From the NCBI RefSeq assembly GCF_002162375.1, contig NZ_CP021425.1:2043501-2107500 (forward strand): a DNA stretch of 64,000 bases, read 5' to 3'. The first letter of the stretch is position 1. Each line of letters begins with the position of its first letter. The translations under genes and the position numbers were made by a program. Source of the DNA: Oleiphilus messinensis (GTDB lineage: Bacteria; Pseudomonadota; Gammaproteobacteria; Pseudomonadales; Oleiphilaceae). Below are positions 8,062 to 18,063 of the stretch, in pieces. The notes under the pieces were generated by a model that made no database searches, was not told where the DNA came from, and saw nothing but the letters and a program-made list of their open reading frames with translations.

Positions 8062-9486
8062 GTGTTTCCAAGTGCGTCTAAATGGTTTTCAGATAATCGC
8101 TGGGCGAGTCACAGTGTAGAGCGTAACAGGGTAGAGCGTAACCGGATAGAGCGTAACCGGATAGGACGCAGGCTGGCTGCCATGCTGTGCGTGCTTTTTA
8201 GTGTTTTTGTATCGGATACGGAGCTGCTCCGTGCTGAAGTGTCGCAGACCCCGCTTGGTGCCGAGTGGCAAGGTAATGCTGATGGTTCTATCCCGGCGTG
8301 GCTCGGTGATCGGGATAAAGTGTTGAACACTGCCGCTTCGCTGGTGTCCGAGGAACCTCTTTTTATTATCGATGGCACAAACTTTCAGTCCCATGCAGCG
8401 AAACTGAGTGATGGGCAAAAGGCGTTATTTACCCGGTACCCCGATACATATCGTTTACCCATCTATGCCAGTCATCGAACGCACATCGCGCCAAATTGGT
8501 TATATGAGGCTACCGCCAAGAATAAGGATTCAGCCCGTTTGGTTGACGGCAGTGTCAGTATCACTGGCGTTTGGCCTGGCGTGCCCTTTCCAAATCCTGA
8601 GCATGGCGTTGAGGTGGTCTGGAATCATTTGCTGCATTGGCGAGGTATTTCTGCAAAACTAAATTTTTTCGAAGCCGTCGTCTTGGGCAAAGGGCAGGCT
8701 TCAATGGTGTACAGTGAAATACGCTATGCCATGCCTTACTATCTTCCGGGCCGGCCCATTATGGATGACGAGGGGGATTTGCTGTACTACATGACGTTTA
8801 CAAAGGAGCCCGCAAGACTCGCCGGTGGTGGACTGTTGGTGCATGATTCCATGAATGCCGACAAAAACCCGCGCAAAGCATGGGTTTATCTCGCTGAGCA
8901 GAAACGAGTGAAACGGTTGCCCAGTTTTCAATTTGATGAGCCTCTGTTTAATTCTGACAATATTCGAACGGTTGATGAGGTTGACCTCTATAACGGCTCA
9001 CCCAAACTTTACGACTGGAAAATTGTTGGCAAGAGAGAAATATATGTTCCATACAACAGTCGAAAGCTCGAAACGGTTATTTACAACGACCCAGAGTCCG
9101 TTTTTGGTGAGCATCACCTGGAGGTAGCCGGGCAGCGTTATGAGTTGCACCGAGTCTGGATTGTTGAAGGCGTGCTGAAAGCCGGAAATCGCCACATTTA
9201 TCCGAAACGGACATTGTACATGGATGAGGATTCCTGGATTGTACTGCTGGCCGATATGTATGACTCTCGTGGGGAGCTTTGGAGGACCAGTGTTTCCCAT
9301 ACGCGATTCAGGCCGGAGTTGACCGGTGTTTGGAAAGTGGCGGATATTTACTATGATTTGCTGCGAGACCGGTACTTTGTGCAATCCGCTGTAGGTCGGT
9401 ATGGTGTTGGTATTACTTACTTTGATGATTTGCCAGCCAAGCGTTCATTTACGCCCGCTTCGCTGCGTCGACAGGCTCTACGCTAA
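8062..9486 (+). CDS. DUF1329 outer-membrane-associated family protein
   Basis: The 474-residue product resembles the DUF1329 family of exported proteins, often found beside DUF1302 proteins in marine gammaproteobacteria; its molecular function is not established. It starts at a GTG (8062) with CGGGAG upstream. The first 40 residues are basic and contain three copies of a VERNR-type unit. A hydrophobic stretch and signal-like end (about 41-58) come next, then the mature start SQTPLGAEWQGNADGSIPAW. The ATG at 8182 (residue 41) would give a nearly absent n-region, so the longer start is preferred. No DUF1302 partner or RND transporter is adjacent. Its stop overlaps that of queG by four bases. 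Confidence 0.8.
   Translation: MFPSASKWFSDNRWASHSVERNRVERNRIERNRIGRRLAAMLCVLFSVFVSDTELLRAEVSQTPLGAEWQGNADGSIPAWLGDRDKVLNTAASLVSEEPLFIIDGTNFQSHAAKLSDGQKALFTRYPDTYRLPIYASHRTHIAPNWLYEATAKNKDSARLVDGSVSITGVWPGVPFPNPEHGVEVVWNHLLHWRGISAKLNFFEAVVLGKGQASMVYSEIRYAMPYYLPGRPIMDDEGDLLYYMTFTKEPARLAGGGLLVHDSMNADKNPRKAWVYLAEQKRVKRLPSFQFDEPLFNSDNIRTVDEVDLYNGSPKLYDWKIVGKREIYVPYNSRKLETVIYNDPESVFGEHHLEVAGQRYELHRVWIVEGVLKAGNRHIYPKRTLYMDEDSWIVLLADMYDSRGELWRTSVSHTRFRPELTGVWKVADIYYDLLRDRYFVQSAVGRYGVGITYFDDLPAKRSFTPASLRRQALR
8116..8160 (+). repeat. Three 15-bp tandem repeats in the DUF1329 signal region
   Basis: Three consecutive 15-base units (consensus RTAGAGCGTAACMGG) are in frame and encode VERNR, VERNR and IERNR. 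A fourth, partial unit encodes IGRR. They extend the basic n-region of the predicted signal peptide. Confidence 0.85.
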
Positions 9487-10532
9487 GCGGTGTGTTGCTC
9501 AAGGGCCCAGTTTGTGTGTTCCTGAACAACCTCTGAAGGGTGTGTCTGCCGCGCTTTTAGTGCATTAATCACGGCTTCGCTGCTGGGTGCATTGCCAAGC
9601 GCTACGGCCAGATTTCGCAGCCAGCCAATATAGCCAGTACGACGAATTGCTGACCCGGCTGTTCTGTCCAGAAACTCCGATTCAGTCCAGAGAAACAGCT
9701 CTATCAGGTCTGCAGTATTGAGATTGTGTCTGGGCAAAAAATCCTGCTCTTGAGTGTTGTCTGTGAACTTTGTCCATGGACAGCTGATTTGACAATCGTC
9801 ACAGCCAAATACTCGGTTTCCCATCGCTTTGCGAAATTCTGTGGGAATTGAGCCTTTCAGTTCTATTGTGAGGTATGAAATGCAGCGTCGCGCGTCGAGT
9901 ATATAGGGGCCAACAAAAGCATTTGTGGGGCAGGCACTCAGACAGGCCTGGCAACTACCGCAGTGGTTTCGGTTGTCCGGGGCATCGATGGGTAATGGAA
10001 TGTTGGTAAAAATTTCTGCCAGGAAAAAATACGAGCCTGCATGCTTGCTGATGAGCATCGTGTTCTTGCCGATCCATCCTAAGCCTGCTTTTTCGGCAAT
10101 TGCTCGCTCCATTACTGGAGCACTATCTACAAATACCCGATATTGTGTGTCTGCGACGTGTTCCTGAATTCGCTGGGCGAGCTGTTTCAGCCGATTTCTA
10201 ATGGTTTTATGGTAGTCCCTGCCCAGCGTATATCTGGAAATATAGGCTTTTTCAGGGGTATCAAGCTGTTGTTTGCCTTCGTCTCGTTGTTCCGGATAGT
10301 AGTCCATACGAACTGAGATGACTCGGGTTGTGCCAGGAATGAGTTCTTCGGGGTTGTACCGCTTACTGCCATGACTGGCCATGTAGTCCATTTCGCCGTG
10401 ATAACCCGCGGCCAGCCATTGCTTCAGGCGGTCGCCGGTGTTCGCAAGATCCGTGTCGGTGATGCCAGCCTGCGCAAATCCAAGTTCGGAAGCCCATTGT
10501 TTAATGTCGAGTGCGAGTTGTGCAAAATTCAT
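9483..10532 (-). CDS. queG: Epoxyqueuosine reductase QueG
   Basis: QueG reduces epoxyqueuosine to queuosine, the last step of the wobble-base modification in tRNAs with GUN anticodons, using cobalamin and iron-sulfur clusters. The 349-residue product carries the two [4Fe-4S] cysteine groups: CGSCQACLSACPTNA and, further on, GCDDCQISCPW. The C-terminal HEAT-like tail (WLRNLAVALGNAPSSEAV) is also typical. Length and motifs agree with the family. It diverges from nnr, as in Pseudomonas. Confidence 0.95.
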   Translation of the reverse strand: MNFAQLALDIKQWASELGFAQAGITDTDLANTGDRLKQWLAAGYHGEMDYMASHGSKRYNPEELIPGTTRVISVRMDYYPEQRDEGKQQLDTPEKAYISRYTLGRDYHKTIRNRLKQLAQRIQEHVADTQYRVFVDSAPVMERAIAEKAGLGWIGKNTMLISKHAGSYFFLAEIFTNIPLPIDAPDNRNHCGSCQACLSACPTNAFVGPYILDARRCISYLTIELKGSIPTEFRKAMGNRVFGCDDCQISCPWTKFTDNTQEQDFLPRHNLNTADLIELFLWTESEFLDRTAGSAIRRTGYIGWLRNLAVALGNAPSSEAVINALKARQTHPSEVVQEHTNWALEQHTA

Positions 10533-10769
10533 GAACGGTTATCGGTGTCCGTGCGGCATAAATAGGGGGCGCATAGGGTGACAAAAGTACAATAATTCGT
10601 CAATTATTTTTCCTTTCAGGCTGATCATGACATGAACTGGGCTTAACCTTTTGCTATGCTTTACATAAATCTAGAGTCGATACCTTAGGCAATTTAGAGG
10701 TGTGATTGGTTACCCGGCAGGTTTGTGGGATTTCTTGCGCTCCTGTCATATCCGAGTATTGGTGATGTC
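10533..10769. promoter_or_regulatory. queG/nnr divergent intergenic region
   Basis: This stretch of 237 bases holds no gene. It contains an AT-rich hairpin AATAATT-CGTC-AATTATT (10591-10608) followed by Ts. It also holds a TGC-TATGCT element (10652-10660) that resembles the extended -10 motifs seen upstream of orn and the cyclase. This could be the start of the long nnr-to-hflC transcript. Confidence 0.3.
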
Positions 10770-12419
10770 ATGACTTCGCTTCCTACATTGTTGTATACCG
10801 CCAGCCAGGTTCAGGCGATGGATCGGTATATTATCGACAGCGGCGCGGTAACCGGGTATGAATTGATGAATCGTGCCGGGCGTGCAACTTTTCGTGTACT
10901 TTTGCGTCATTGGCCAGAGACCCGGAATATTATTGTGTTTTGTGGCGGTGGTAATAATGGCGGTGATGGGTATATCATCGCTGGCCTGGCTCGTTGTAAG
11001 GGTATTTCTGCGACGGTACTGGCCTTGGTCAACCCGGACAAGTTGCATGGAGATGCACTTCAGGCGTATCACTGGGCGATTGAGACAGGGGTAACCGTGC
11101 AGACTCAGGCGTTGGTTGATGCGCCTGGAATTTCAGCTGCATTCAGTGCCGTTTGTGCTGGCGAGTTTTCCAATGGCGGCGCTCGTCGCGAAGCGACTGT
11201 TATTGTCGATGCCATGCTTGGAACCGGAGCAACCGGCCCGTTGAGAGCGCCGTTCGACAGTGCTGTCAGGGTGATTAATCAGAGTGCTTGCCCCGTAGTT
11301 TCAGTGGATATACCGACAGGTGTGAGCGCTGACTCTGGCGTTGTTTCTCATCTGGCCGTTCATGCTCATGTTACGGTCACCTATATCGCCATGAAACAAG
11401 GATTGTTGACAGGTGCAGCACCCAATTATACGGGAAAACTATATTTTGACGATTTGGCGGTATCGCCCCAAACACTTGCGAATTTTCGCCCGGCATCGAA
11501 ACGTGCCGCACTGGAAAGCTGGATCGCCGCGCTACCTGTGCGCCGGGTCGCTGACCACAAAGGTCGATTTGGACGTATCATCGTGGTGGGTGGTGATTTG
11601 GGCATGGGCGGGGCTGCCATTCTTGCGTCTGAAGCCGGGGCCCGCTCAGGTGCGGGGTTGATCTCGGTTGCGACGCGTTCGGCTCATTTGACTGCGGTAT
11701 TGAGTCGGCGCCCCGAAATAATGGCTAAAGGTGTGGAAAGCGGTGAAGAGCTGGTGCATTGGCTTGAAGAAAAGCTCGATCAAGGTCAGTTTACCCTGGT
11801 AGTGGGCCCAGGACTGGGGCAGGGGGATTGGGGGACTGCAATCTTTAATGCGGTTCAGACTTTCTTGAAGAGCTGTTACGAAAAGGGAATTGATTTACCA
11901 TCGGTATGGGATGCGGATGCGTTGAATCTGATTTCTCGATCTGCACAGACAGAACAGGGCTGGATGCAACGTGCAGTGGCAACCCCTCACCCAGGAGAAG
12001 CTGCGCGATTATTGCAGTGTTCCGTGTCCGATATTGAGGCAGACCGGTTTGCGGCAGTGCAAAAGCTTAGTTCTCGGTTGGGTTGTACTATTGTATTGAA
12101 AGGTGCGGGTACGCTTGTCTCAGCCCTAAACTGTGGTGCTGAAGGTAAACACGGCGACATCTGGCTGGCCAATACGGGAAACCCGGGTATGGCGTCAGGG
12201 GGGATGGGCGATGTACTTAGTGGTATCATTGGTGCGTTGTTGGCCCAGGGGATGCCCCCCTTGGAAGCAGCTGTTTTAGGTGTTTTGGTGCACGGTGAAA
12301 GCGCCAATCTGGCGATTCGGGAGCGAGGTATGGTGAGTTTACTTGCAGGGGATGTAGTTGACGCTATCGGATCAGCCCTTTCCAGGCATGCATCCGAATT
12401 TGCATTGGTTTCACCGTAA
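10770..12419 (+). CDS. nnr: Bifunctional NAD(P)H-hydrate epimerase / ADP-dependent dehydratase
   Basis: Nnr repairs hydrated NADH and NADPH. The N-terminal half (about 1-230) is the epimerase that interconverts the R and S hydrates. The C-terminal half (about 245-549) is the ADP-dependent (S)-NAD(P)H-hydrate dehydratase. Visible motifs are GGGNNGGDGYI in the epimerase and PHPGEAARLL and GMASGGMGDVLSG in the ribokinase-like dehydratase. I place the start at the ATG at 10770 (MTSLPTLLYTASQVQAMD), which fits the family; a GTG at 10725 would add 15 residues. It heads a co-directional run with tsaE, an amidase, mutL, miaA and hfq. Confidence 0.95.
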   Translation: MTSLPTLLYTASQVQAMDRYIIDSGAVTGYELMNRAGRATFRVLLRHWPETRNIIVFCGGGNNGGDGYIIAGLARCKGISATVLALVNPDKLHGDALQAYHWAIETGVTVQTQALVDAPGISAAFSAVCAGEFSNGGARREATVIVDAMLGTGATGPLRAPFDSAVRVINQSACPVVSVDIPTGVSADSGVVSHLAVHAHVTVTYIAMKQGLLTGAAPNYTGKLYFDDLAVSPQTLANFRPASKRAALESWIAALPVRRVADHKGRFGRIIVVGGDLGMGGAAILASEAGARSGAGLISVATRSAHLTAVLSRRPEIMAKGVESGEELVHWLEEKLDQGQFTLVVGPGLGQGDWGTAIFNAVQTFLKSCYEKGIDLPSVWDADALNLISRSAQTEQGWMQRAVATPHPGEAARLLQCSVSDIEADRFAAVQKLSSRLGCTIVLKGAGTLVSALNCGAEGKHGDIWLANTGNPGMASGGMGDVLSGIIGALLAQGMPPLEAAVLGVLVHGESANLAIRERGMVSLLAGDVVDAIGSALSRHASEFALVSP

Positions 12420-12450
12420 GAAAAATCGATTTAGTTTAGTGGTATAAAAT

Positions 12451-12927
12451 TTGACAGCGAATAACTGGACTCCCTGGCAATTGCTGGAGGGAGAGGCACA
12501 AACTGAAGATTTCGGCGCGCGACTTGCGAAATCATCGTTCGAGGGTGCCACGGTCTACCTGCACGGTGACTTGGGTATGGGTAAGACGACGTTGTGCCGT
12601 GGTGCATTGCTTGCACTGGGCCATTCAGGTCGGGTTAAGAGTCCAACCTATACACTGGTTGAACCCTACACATTAGGGGAGTTGCAGGTATACCATTTCG
12701 ATTTGTACCGGCTTGGTGACCCTGAAGAGTTGGAATATATGGGAATTCGGGATTATTTCTCAGCAGACGCGCTTTGTCTCGTGGAGTGGCCGGAAAAAGG
12801 GAGTGGTGTTTTACCTGAGCCTGATCTCCGTGTTGAGTTGCGGACTGCTGAGTATGTCCGTGAAGTTCGGTGGAAAGCCTGTTCGCCGAGAGGGGAGGCA
12901 ATTTGCGCTGCGCTTCTGAATCATTAA
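12451..12927 (+). CDS. tsaE: tRNA threonylcarbamoyladenosine biosynthesis ATPase TsaE
   Basis: TsaE is the small ATPase that drives turnover of the TsaBD complex making t6A37 in tRNAs that read ANN codons. The 158-residue product has a Walker [10 protein letters not shown] at about 38-46, the motif [10 protein letters not shown], and the Walker B-like region YHFDLYRL. The start is a TTG at 12451 with a poor ribosome site, but no in-frame ATG precedes the P-loop, so the unusual start is accepted. It lies 31 bases after nnr and 37 before the amidase gene. Confidence 0.93.
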   Translation: MTANNWTPWQLLEGEAQTEDFGARLAKSSFEGATVYLHGDLGMGKTTLCRGALLALGHSGRVKSPTYTLVEPYTLGELQVYHFDLYRLGDPEELEYMGIRDYFSADALCLVEWPEKGSGVLPEPDLRVELRTAEYVREVRWKACSPRGEAICAALLNH

Positions 12928-12964
12928 GTTTTTTGAGCAGTTTAACTGAGTGAGGTTGTCCACA

Positions 12965-14374
12965 ATGCCGTTGGAGTTAGTAAAGGGCGGGTTAGCCAGA
13001 ATGGCCAGTTTTGTTTGTGGCAGGGTTGATTGGCGCTCGCTTGGGTGCAGCGTACTGCTTGGGTTGTTTTGTTCTGCTGCCTCCGCCGTTGATATTTTAG
13101 GAGGGCGAATCTGGCCTGCTCCCGATCATACGCGTTTGGTGCTGGACTTGTCGGCGGCGACGCAATACAAGGTGTTTACGCTGTCTAATCCGGATCGGGT
13201 GGTGATTGATGTGAAGGGGGCGCAATTAAAAGGTCGTCTGGCATTAGATGGGTTGGAAAAAACCCAGATAGACCGGATTCGCACAGCGCCCCGGGGAACA
13301 GGAGATTTTCGTGTGGTGTTGGATGTGATGCGTAAGACCGCGCCCAAGAGCTTCCTGTTGCAACCAAATCAACAATACGGAGACCGACTGGTTGTTGATC
13401 TGTATGACCAGGATAAAGTACCGGCGGACGAAGTGGTAGAGGTGGTGCCTGATGTTGAGAAAAAGCGGGTTGACCTGACCGAAAAGCGGGACCTTGTTAT
13501 CGTCATAGATGCAGGTCACGGGGGGGAAGATCCGGGCGCAATCGGGCCGGGTGGCGTCAGGGAGAAAAACGTCGTTCTCGCGATTTCCAAACAATTGGAT
13601 GCACTGATCGATAAAACTCCGGGCTATGGCGGCAAGTTGACCCGTACTGGGGATTATTATGTGGGGCTTCGTAATCGCACCAAATTAGCCAGAAAGCATA
13701 ATGCGGACTTGTTCGTTTCCATTCATGCCGATGCCTTTAAAAAGCCACAGGCAAAAGGGGCTTCGGTGTATGCACTCTCTAAACGTGGAGCAACCAGTGA
13801 AACGGCACGCTGGCTTGCGGCGAGTGAGAATCGCGCTGACTTGATTGGTGGTGTCGGTGGCGTGAGCCTCGGCGACAAGGATGAAGTGCTTGCGGGGGTT
13901 TTGCTGGATTTATCGATGACGGCCAGCATGAAGGCCAGTTTGGGGATTGGTGATGAAGTGCTCCAATCGGTTGGTCGTGTGAGCAAATTGCACAAAAAGC
14001 GTGTGGAACAGGCTGGTTTTGTGGTTCTTAAATCACCCGATATTCCTTCGATTCTGGTGGAAACCGGCTTTATATCAAATCCGGTAGAGTCCAGAAAATT
14101 AAATTCGAGGAAGTATCAAAAAAGGATGGCTGAGGCCATTTATCGTGGATTGCAAAAGTATTTTCAGGTTAATGCGCCTGTAGGAACTTACGTCGCATGG
14201 CAGCGTGACCGCGGTCAAGAAGACGGTTTTATGGCCTATAAAATCCAGCGTGGTGATACCTTGTCAGAAATCGCGAAACGAACCCGTGTTTCGGTTGCAC
14301 AATTGCGTAAAATCAATGGGTTAAGCTCTGACAGCATTCAGATCGGGCAAGTGATTAATATCCCGGCATCGTAG
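12965..14374 (+). CDS. amiB: N-acetylmuramoyl-L-alanine amidase, AmiB/AmiC type
   Basis: This periplasmic zinc amidase cleaves the peptide stem from septal peptidoglycan during daughter-cell separation. From the ATG at 12965 (GTGAGG upstream) it is 469 residues. It has a signal peptide (to about residue 40, ASAVD), an AMIN domain that targets the septum (about 45-145), an Amidase_3 domain and a C-terminal LysM (about 420-468, YKIQRGDTLSEIAKRT). Zinc and catalytic residues are visible in DAGHGGEDPGA, SIHADAF and LVETGFISN. The position before mutL and the LysM tail favour AmiB over AmiA. EnvC or NlpD would be the expected activators. Confidence 0.93.
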   Translation: MPLELVKGGLARMASFVCGRVDWRSLGCSVLLGLFCSAASAVDILGGRIWPAPDHTRLVLDLSAATQYKVFTLSNPDRVVIDVKGAQLKGRLALDGLEKTQIDRIRTAPRGTGDFRVVLDVMRKTAPKSFLLQPNQQYGDRLVVDLYDQDKVPADEVVEVVPDVEKKRVDLTEKRDLVIVIDAGHGGEDPGAIGPGGVREKNVVLAISKQLDALIDKTPGYGGKLTRTGDYYVGLRNRTKLARKHNADLFVSIHADAFKKPQAKGASVYALSKRGATSETARWLAASENRADLIGGVGGVSLGDKDEVLAGVLLDLSMTASMKASLGIGDEVLQSVGRVSKLHKKRVEQAGFVVLKSPDIPSILVETGFISNPVESRKLNSRKYQKRMAEAIYRGLQKYFQVNAPVGTYVAWQRDRGQEDGFMAYKIQRGDTLSEIAKRTRVSVAQLRKINGLSSDSIQIGQVINIPAS

Positions 14375-14510
14375 ATATCCGGGAAATTAAAAAACTTTGC
14401 TCCCTTGAATTTCGCCATTCGAAGCCAAATATTGGTGTACTGCTTTATTTTCGGTTAATTTTTATGTATGTCCATTTCTCACAGTAACCCCATGAGCTTA
14501 TAGCGATTTC

Positions 14511-16457
14511 ATGAGTCGAATTCATACTTTGTCGCCCCGCCTGGCAAACCAGATAGCCGCTGGTGAAGTGGTGGAGCGGCCTGCCTCTGTAGTAAAAGAA
14601 CTGCTTGAAAATGCCCTTGACGCCGGAGCACGAAAGGTGGACATCGATGTTGAGTCCGGTGGTGTCAAGCTGATTCGTATTCGGGATGATGGTGAAGGCA
14701 TCCATTGCGATGATTTACCGCTGGCCTTGAGTCGTCATGCCACCAGTAAAATAGAAGAACTGGAAGATTTGGAAGCCGTAGCCTCATTGGGGTTTCGGGG
14801 AGAAGCGCTTGCGAGTATCAGCTCCGTGTCCAGACTGACCCTCGCTTCAAAGCAACGCAGTAGTGAACAAGGTTGGTCCGTTTATGCCGAGGGGCGGGAT
14901 ATGGCCACACAGGTTTCACCGGCTGCACACCCCCAGGGTACAACAGTTGAAATGCGAGATTTATTTTTCAACACCCCTGCGAGAAGGAAGTTTCTTAAAA
15001 CCGAAAAAACAGAGTTTGGTCACCTTGAAGAGGTCGTCAAGCGACAAGCGCTGAGTCGGTTTGAAACGGCTTTCACTTTACGGCATAACCAGAAAGTAGT
15101 GCTTGGTCTGCGCCCTGCCGTAAGTGTTCGTGACAAAGAAATGCGTGTTGCTTCTGTTTGTGGCAAAGCATTTATGGAGAATACAACACCCATCCAGATC
15201 CAAGCCTCCGGGATGCATTTATACGGTTGGGTCGCGTTGCCGACCTTTTCCCGCAGTCAGGCGGATTTGCAATATTTTTTCGTTAATGGTCGCGTAATCC
15301 GGGATAAACTGGTGACACACGCGATTCGGCAGGCCTATCAGGATGTGCTTTATCACGGTCGCCACCCCGCTTATGTTCTGTATCTGGATCTTGATCCAGC
15401 CAGTGTTGACGTGAATGTTCATCCCACCAAGCATGAAGTACGGTTTCGGGATGGACGTATGGTTCATGACTTTATCTTTCGCTCGTTGCACAAAGCATTG
15501 GCAGATGTGCGCCCTGAAGCCGCATCAGAGGGCAGTCTGCCCGTTGCGAGTGAACTGTCCCCGGGGGCGGAATCGGGCGAAGGGCGCGGAGATGCATCCC
15601 GTCTATGGCCGTTATCTGATTCTGCCCCGGCCTCTGGTCAGTCGGTAGCAAACTTGAGTGCACCAGCGGAAGCCGCCGGGTTTGGCGCTCAGACCAGTAT
15701 GGGGTTCAAGTACAACACCGATCGTCAGCCTGCAAATGGTTCGGGTAATTATGTTCGTGAGGGCGAAAACCCGCTATCCGATCCAGCCAGGTTTGCAAAT
15801 CAGCGGGAATTGTATGGTCAACTGCGCTCCCCTCAGCCATTAGCTGGGCAGGAGGAGGTTCCGCCACAATCGGATCATCCGTTAGGCTATGCGATTGCCC
15901 AGTTACATGGTGTCTACATTCTATCCCAGGCTCGAGATGGTTTGATCGTCGTTGATATGCATGCAGCTCATGAACGTATTACTTATGAGCGGATGAAGCA
16001 AGCGTACTATAGTGAGGACATAAAGGCGCAACCATTGTTGGTGCCATTGACATTGTCGGTCAGTAAACGCGAGGCTGACATGGCTGAGCAGAATCAGGGA
16101 TACCTAGCGTCTCTGGGGATGAGTCTTGAGCGAATGGGGCCGGAAGCCGTTGTTGTCCGCCAGGTGCCTTCAATGTTGATCAATGCCAATGTCGAGCAGC
16201 TGGTTCGGGATGTCATTGCGGATATCTGTGAGCATGGGTGTACTGCGAGAGTCAATGAGTTTGTTAACGAGTTGATGGCGACCATGGCGTGTCATGGTTC
16301 AGTGCGCGCAAATCGTCAGTTATCGATTCCGGAAATGAATGCACTCCTCCGTGATATGGAGGATACTGAGCGCAGCGGGCAATGTAATCATGGCAGGCCA
16401 ACCTGGACGCGTTTGTCAATGAAGGAGCTGGATAAGCTGTTCCTTAGAGGCCGCTAG
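14511..16457 (+). CDS. mutL: DNA mismatch repair protein MutL with an endonuclease motif
   Basis: MutL couples mismatch recognition by MutS to strand incision. The 648-residue product has a GHKL ATPase N-terminus ([28 protein letters not shown]) and a variable proline/serine/glycine-rich linker (about 335-455). The C-terminal dimerisation domain contains DMHA-x2-E-x4-E from D482. That metal-binding motif marks MutL proteins with latent nicking activity, as in Pseudomonas and Bacillus, and is absent from E. coli MutL, which relies on MutH. Strand discrimination is therefore probably MutH-independent here. A 136-base gap separates it from the amidase gene. Confidence 0.96.
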   Translation: MSRIHTLSPRLANQIAAGEVVERPASVVKELLENALDAGARKVDIDVESGGVKLIRIRDDGEGIHCDDLPLALSRHATSKIEELEDLEAVASLGFRGEALASISSVSRLTLASKQRSSEQGWSVYAEGRDMATQVSPAAHPQGTTVEMRDLFFNTPARRKFLKTEKTEFGHLEEVVKRQALSRFETAFTLRHNQKVVLGLRPAVSVRDKEMRVASVCGKAFMENTTPIQIQASGMHLYGWVALPTFSRSQADLQYFFVNGRVIRDKLVTHAIRQAYQDVLYHGRHPAYVLYLDLDPASVDVNVHPTKHEVRFRDGRMVHDFIFRSLHKALADVRPEAASEGSLPVASELSPGAESGEGRGDASRLWPLSDSAPASGQSVANLSAPAEAAGFGAQTSMGFKYNTDRQPANGSGNYVREGENPLSDPARFANQRELYGQLRSPQPLAGQEEVPPQSDHPLGYAIAQLHGVYILSQARDGLIVVDMHAAHERITYERMKQAYYSEDIKAQPLLVPLTLSVSKREADMAEQNQGYLASLGMSLERMGPEAVVVRQVPSMLINANVEQLVRDVIADICEHGCTARVNEFVNELMATMACHGSVRANRQLSIPEMNALLRDMEDTERSGQCNHGRPTWTRLSMKELDKLFLRGR

Positions 16458-16569
16458 GAATAAGCTAATAGGCTGGCAGGTCAGCAGCAGGTACTGATAC
16501 GGTAAAATGAGATTGACGGAAAGCATAAATTGAGTGGATATCATATTTCGGGCAAAAAAGGGGAGTACT

Positions 16570-17667
16570 GTGACAAGTGATGATCAGGTACTCGACTCAG
16601 TGTCGGGAACCATGGCTCGAAAATCGCCCCCGGATCGAGGTTCTGTCATCTGTTTGATGGGGCCGACAGCCTCGGGCAAAACTGATTTGGCCGTTTCTCT
16701 GACGGAAAGGCTCCCGTGCGATATCGTGAGTGTTGATTCTGCCCTGATATACAAAGGCATGGACATCGGTACCGCTAAACCGGATGCTGAACTGCTTGCC
16801 CGTGCTCCGCATCGTTTGATTGATATTATCGATCCCGCGCAAGTTTATTCCGTTGCGGAGTTTCGCCAGGATTGTCTGCGCGAAATTAACGACATTATCC
16901 GTAAAGGTCGCATCCCCCTGTTAGTGGGGGGAACGATGATGTATTTCAAGGCGCTGTTACAAGGCATTGCGCCACTTCCCCCGGCAGATGAGGCAACCCG
17001 TCAGCGTTTATTGCAAGAGGCGGCAAGGGATGGGTGGTCTGCGCTATACCAACGTTTGCTAAAAATTGACCCGCAAGCGGCACGAGGTATGCATGAAAAT
17101 AATCATCAGCGCTTGTTAAGGGCTCTGGAAGTGTATGAGATTTCGGGAAAGCCGATTTCGGCATTGTGGGCAGCCGAAACTTCCGGTCAATCCTCTGGTC
17201 ATATTACTGAAGAATTACCGAATGATAATAGCGCTGGACAGCTCGCAACATCGAATTACACTAAATGGGAAGAGGAATCCTTTGGAGGCCTGCCATATAA
17301 TGTAGTAAACTTGGCGGTTTCTCCTAAGCAGAGAAGTGATTTGCATGCTCGAATTGCGCTTCGTTTCAATATGATGTTGGAAGCAGGGTTCATAGACGAG
17401 GTCAAGGCACTTTATGAAAGGGAAGACCTGAATCTGTCGTTACCGTCAATGCGCTGTGTTGGCTATCGTCAGGCTTGGGAATATCTGGATGGCCACCATA
17501 CCTATGAAATTATGATTGAAAAAGGTGTGGCAGCTACGAGACAATTGGCGAAACGTCAGCTCACCTGGTTAAGAGGGTGGCCTGAACTGCGCTGGTTTTA
17601 CACGGAAGACGAAAAACTGCTCGATAATGTGCTTGATACGATCCGTTTATCATTGCCGATAACGTGA
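16570..17667 (+). CDS. miaA: tRNA dimethylallyltransferase MiaA
   Basis: MiaA transfers a dimethylallyl group to A37 of tRNAs reading UNN codons; MiaB, also in this window, later methylthiolates the product. The start chosen is a GTG at 16570 preceded by GGGGAG, giving 365 residues; a GTG at 16534 lacks a ribosome site. The P-loop is [11 protein letters not shown], followed by [16 protein letters not shown] and [12 protein letters not shown]. The product is about 50 residues longer than E. coli MiaA. The extra length is an N-terminal extension of about 25 residues and a polar insert near residues 190-225, which appears unconserved. Confidence 0.94.
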   Translation: MTSDDQVLDSVSGTMARKSPPDRGSVICLMGPTASGKTDLAVSLTERLPCDIVSVDSALIYKGMDIGTAKPDAELLARAPHRLIDIIDPAQVYSVAEFRQDCLREINDIIRKGRIPLLVGGTMMYFKALLQGIAPLPPADEATRQRLLQEAARDGWSALYQRLLKIDPQAARGMHENNHQRLLRALEVYEISGKPISALWAAETSGQSSGHITEELPNDNSAGQLATSNYTKWEEESFGGLPYNVVNLAVSPKQRSDLHARIALRFNMMLEAGFIDEVKALYEREDLNLSLPSMRCVGYRQAWEYLDGHHTYEIMIEKGVAATRQLAKRQLTWLRGWPELRWFYTEDEKLLDNVLDTIRLSLPIT

Positions 17668-17782
17668 CCAAGTCACGTCATCTATTGGGCGAATTACGAC
17701 GGGTGGGTTATCAAGAGCCTGTTTTTTCTGTGGGATATGCCACGTTATTTAGAATTTATAAGTAGACAACAGGAGAACTAAC

Positions 17783-18034
17783 ATGTCAAAAGGGCACTCT
17801 CTACAAGACCCTTACCTCAATGCATTGCGCAAGGAGCGAATCCCCGTTTCAATCTTTTTAGTAAACGGAATCAAACTTCAGGGTCAAATTGAGTCATTTG
17901 ATCAATTTGTTATTTTGCTGAAGAATACCGTTAGCCAAATGGTATACAAACATGCCATATCCACTGTTGTGCCGGCACGTAATGTCCGTGTGGCCCAGCC
18001 TGGTCAAAATGAAGGAGAGGAAGGCAATAGCTGA
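17783..18034 (+). CDS. hfq: RNA-binding protein Hfq
   Basis: Hfq is the hexameric chaperone that pairs small RNAs with messages. The 83-residue product is almost identical to E. coli Hfq over the core: Q8 (SLQDP), Sm1 to FDQF, and Sm2 with YKHAIS (K56, H57) that forms the uridine-binding proximal face. The C-terminal tail after residue 66 is short and acidic (GEEGNS) compared with about 35 residues in E. coli. A good ribosome site (CAGGAG) precedes the ATG. It sits between miaA and hflX as in most gammaproteobacteria. Confidence 0.98.
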   Translation: MSKGHSLQDPYLNALRKERIPVSIFLVNGIKLQGQIESFDQFVILLKNTVSQMVYKHAISTVVPARNVRVAQPGQNEGEEGNS

Positions 18035-18063
18035 TCCTTTCAACCTTGAGGAGTTACTACTGA

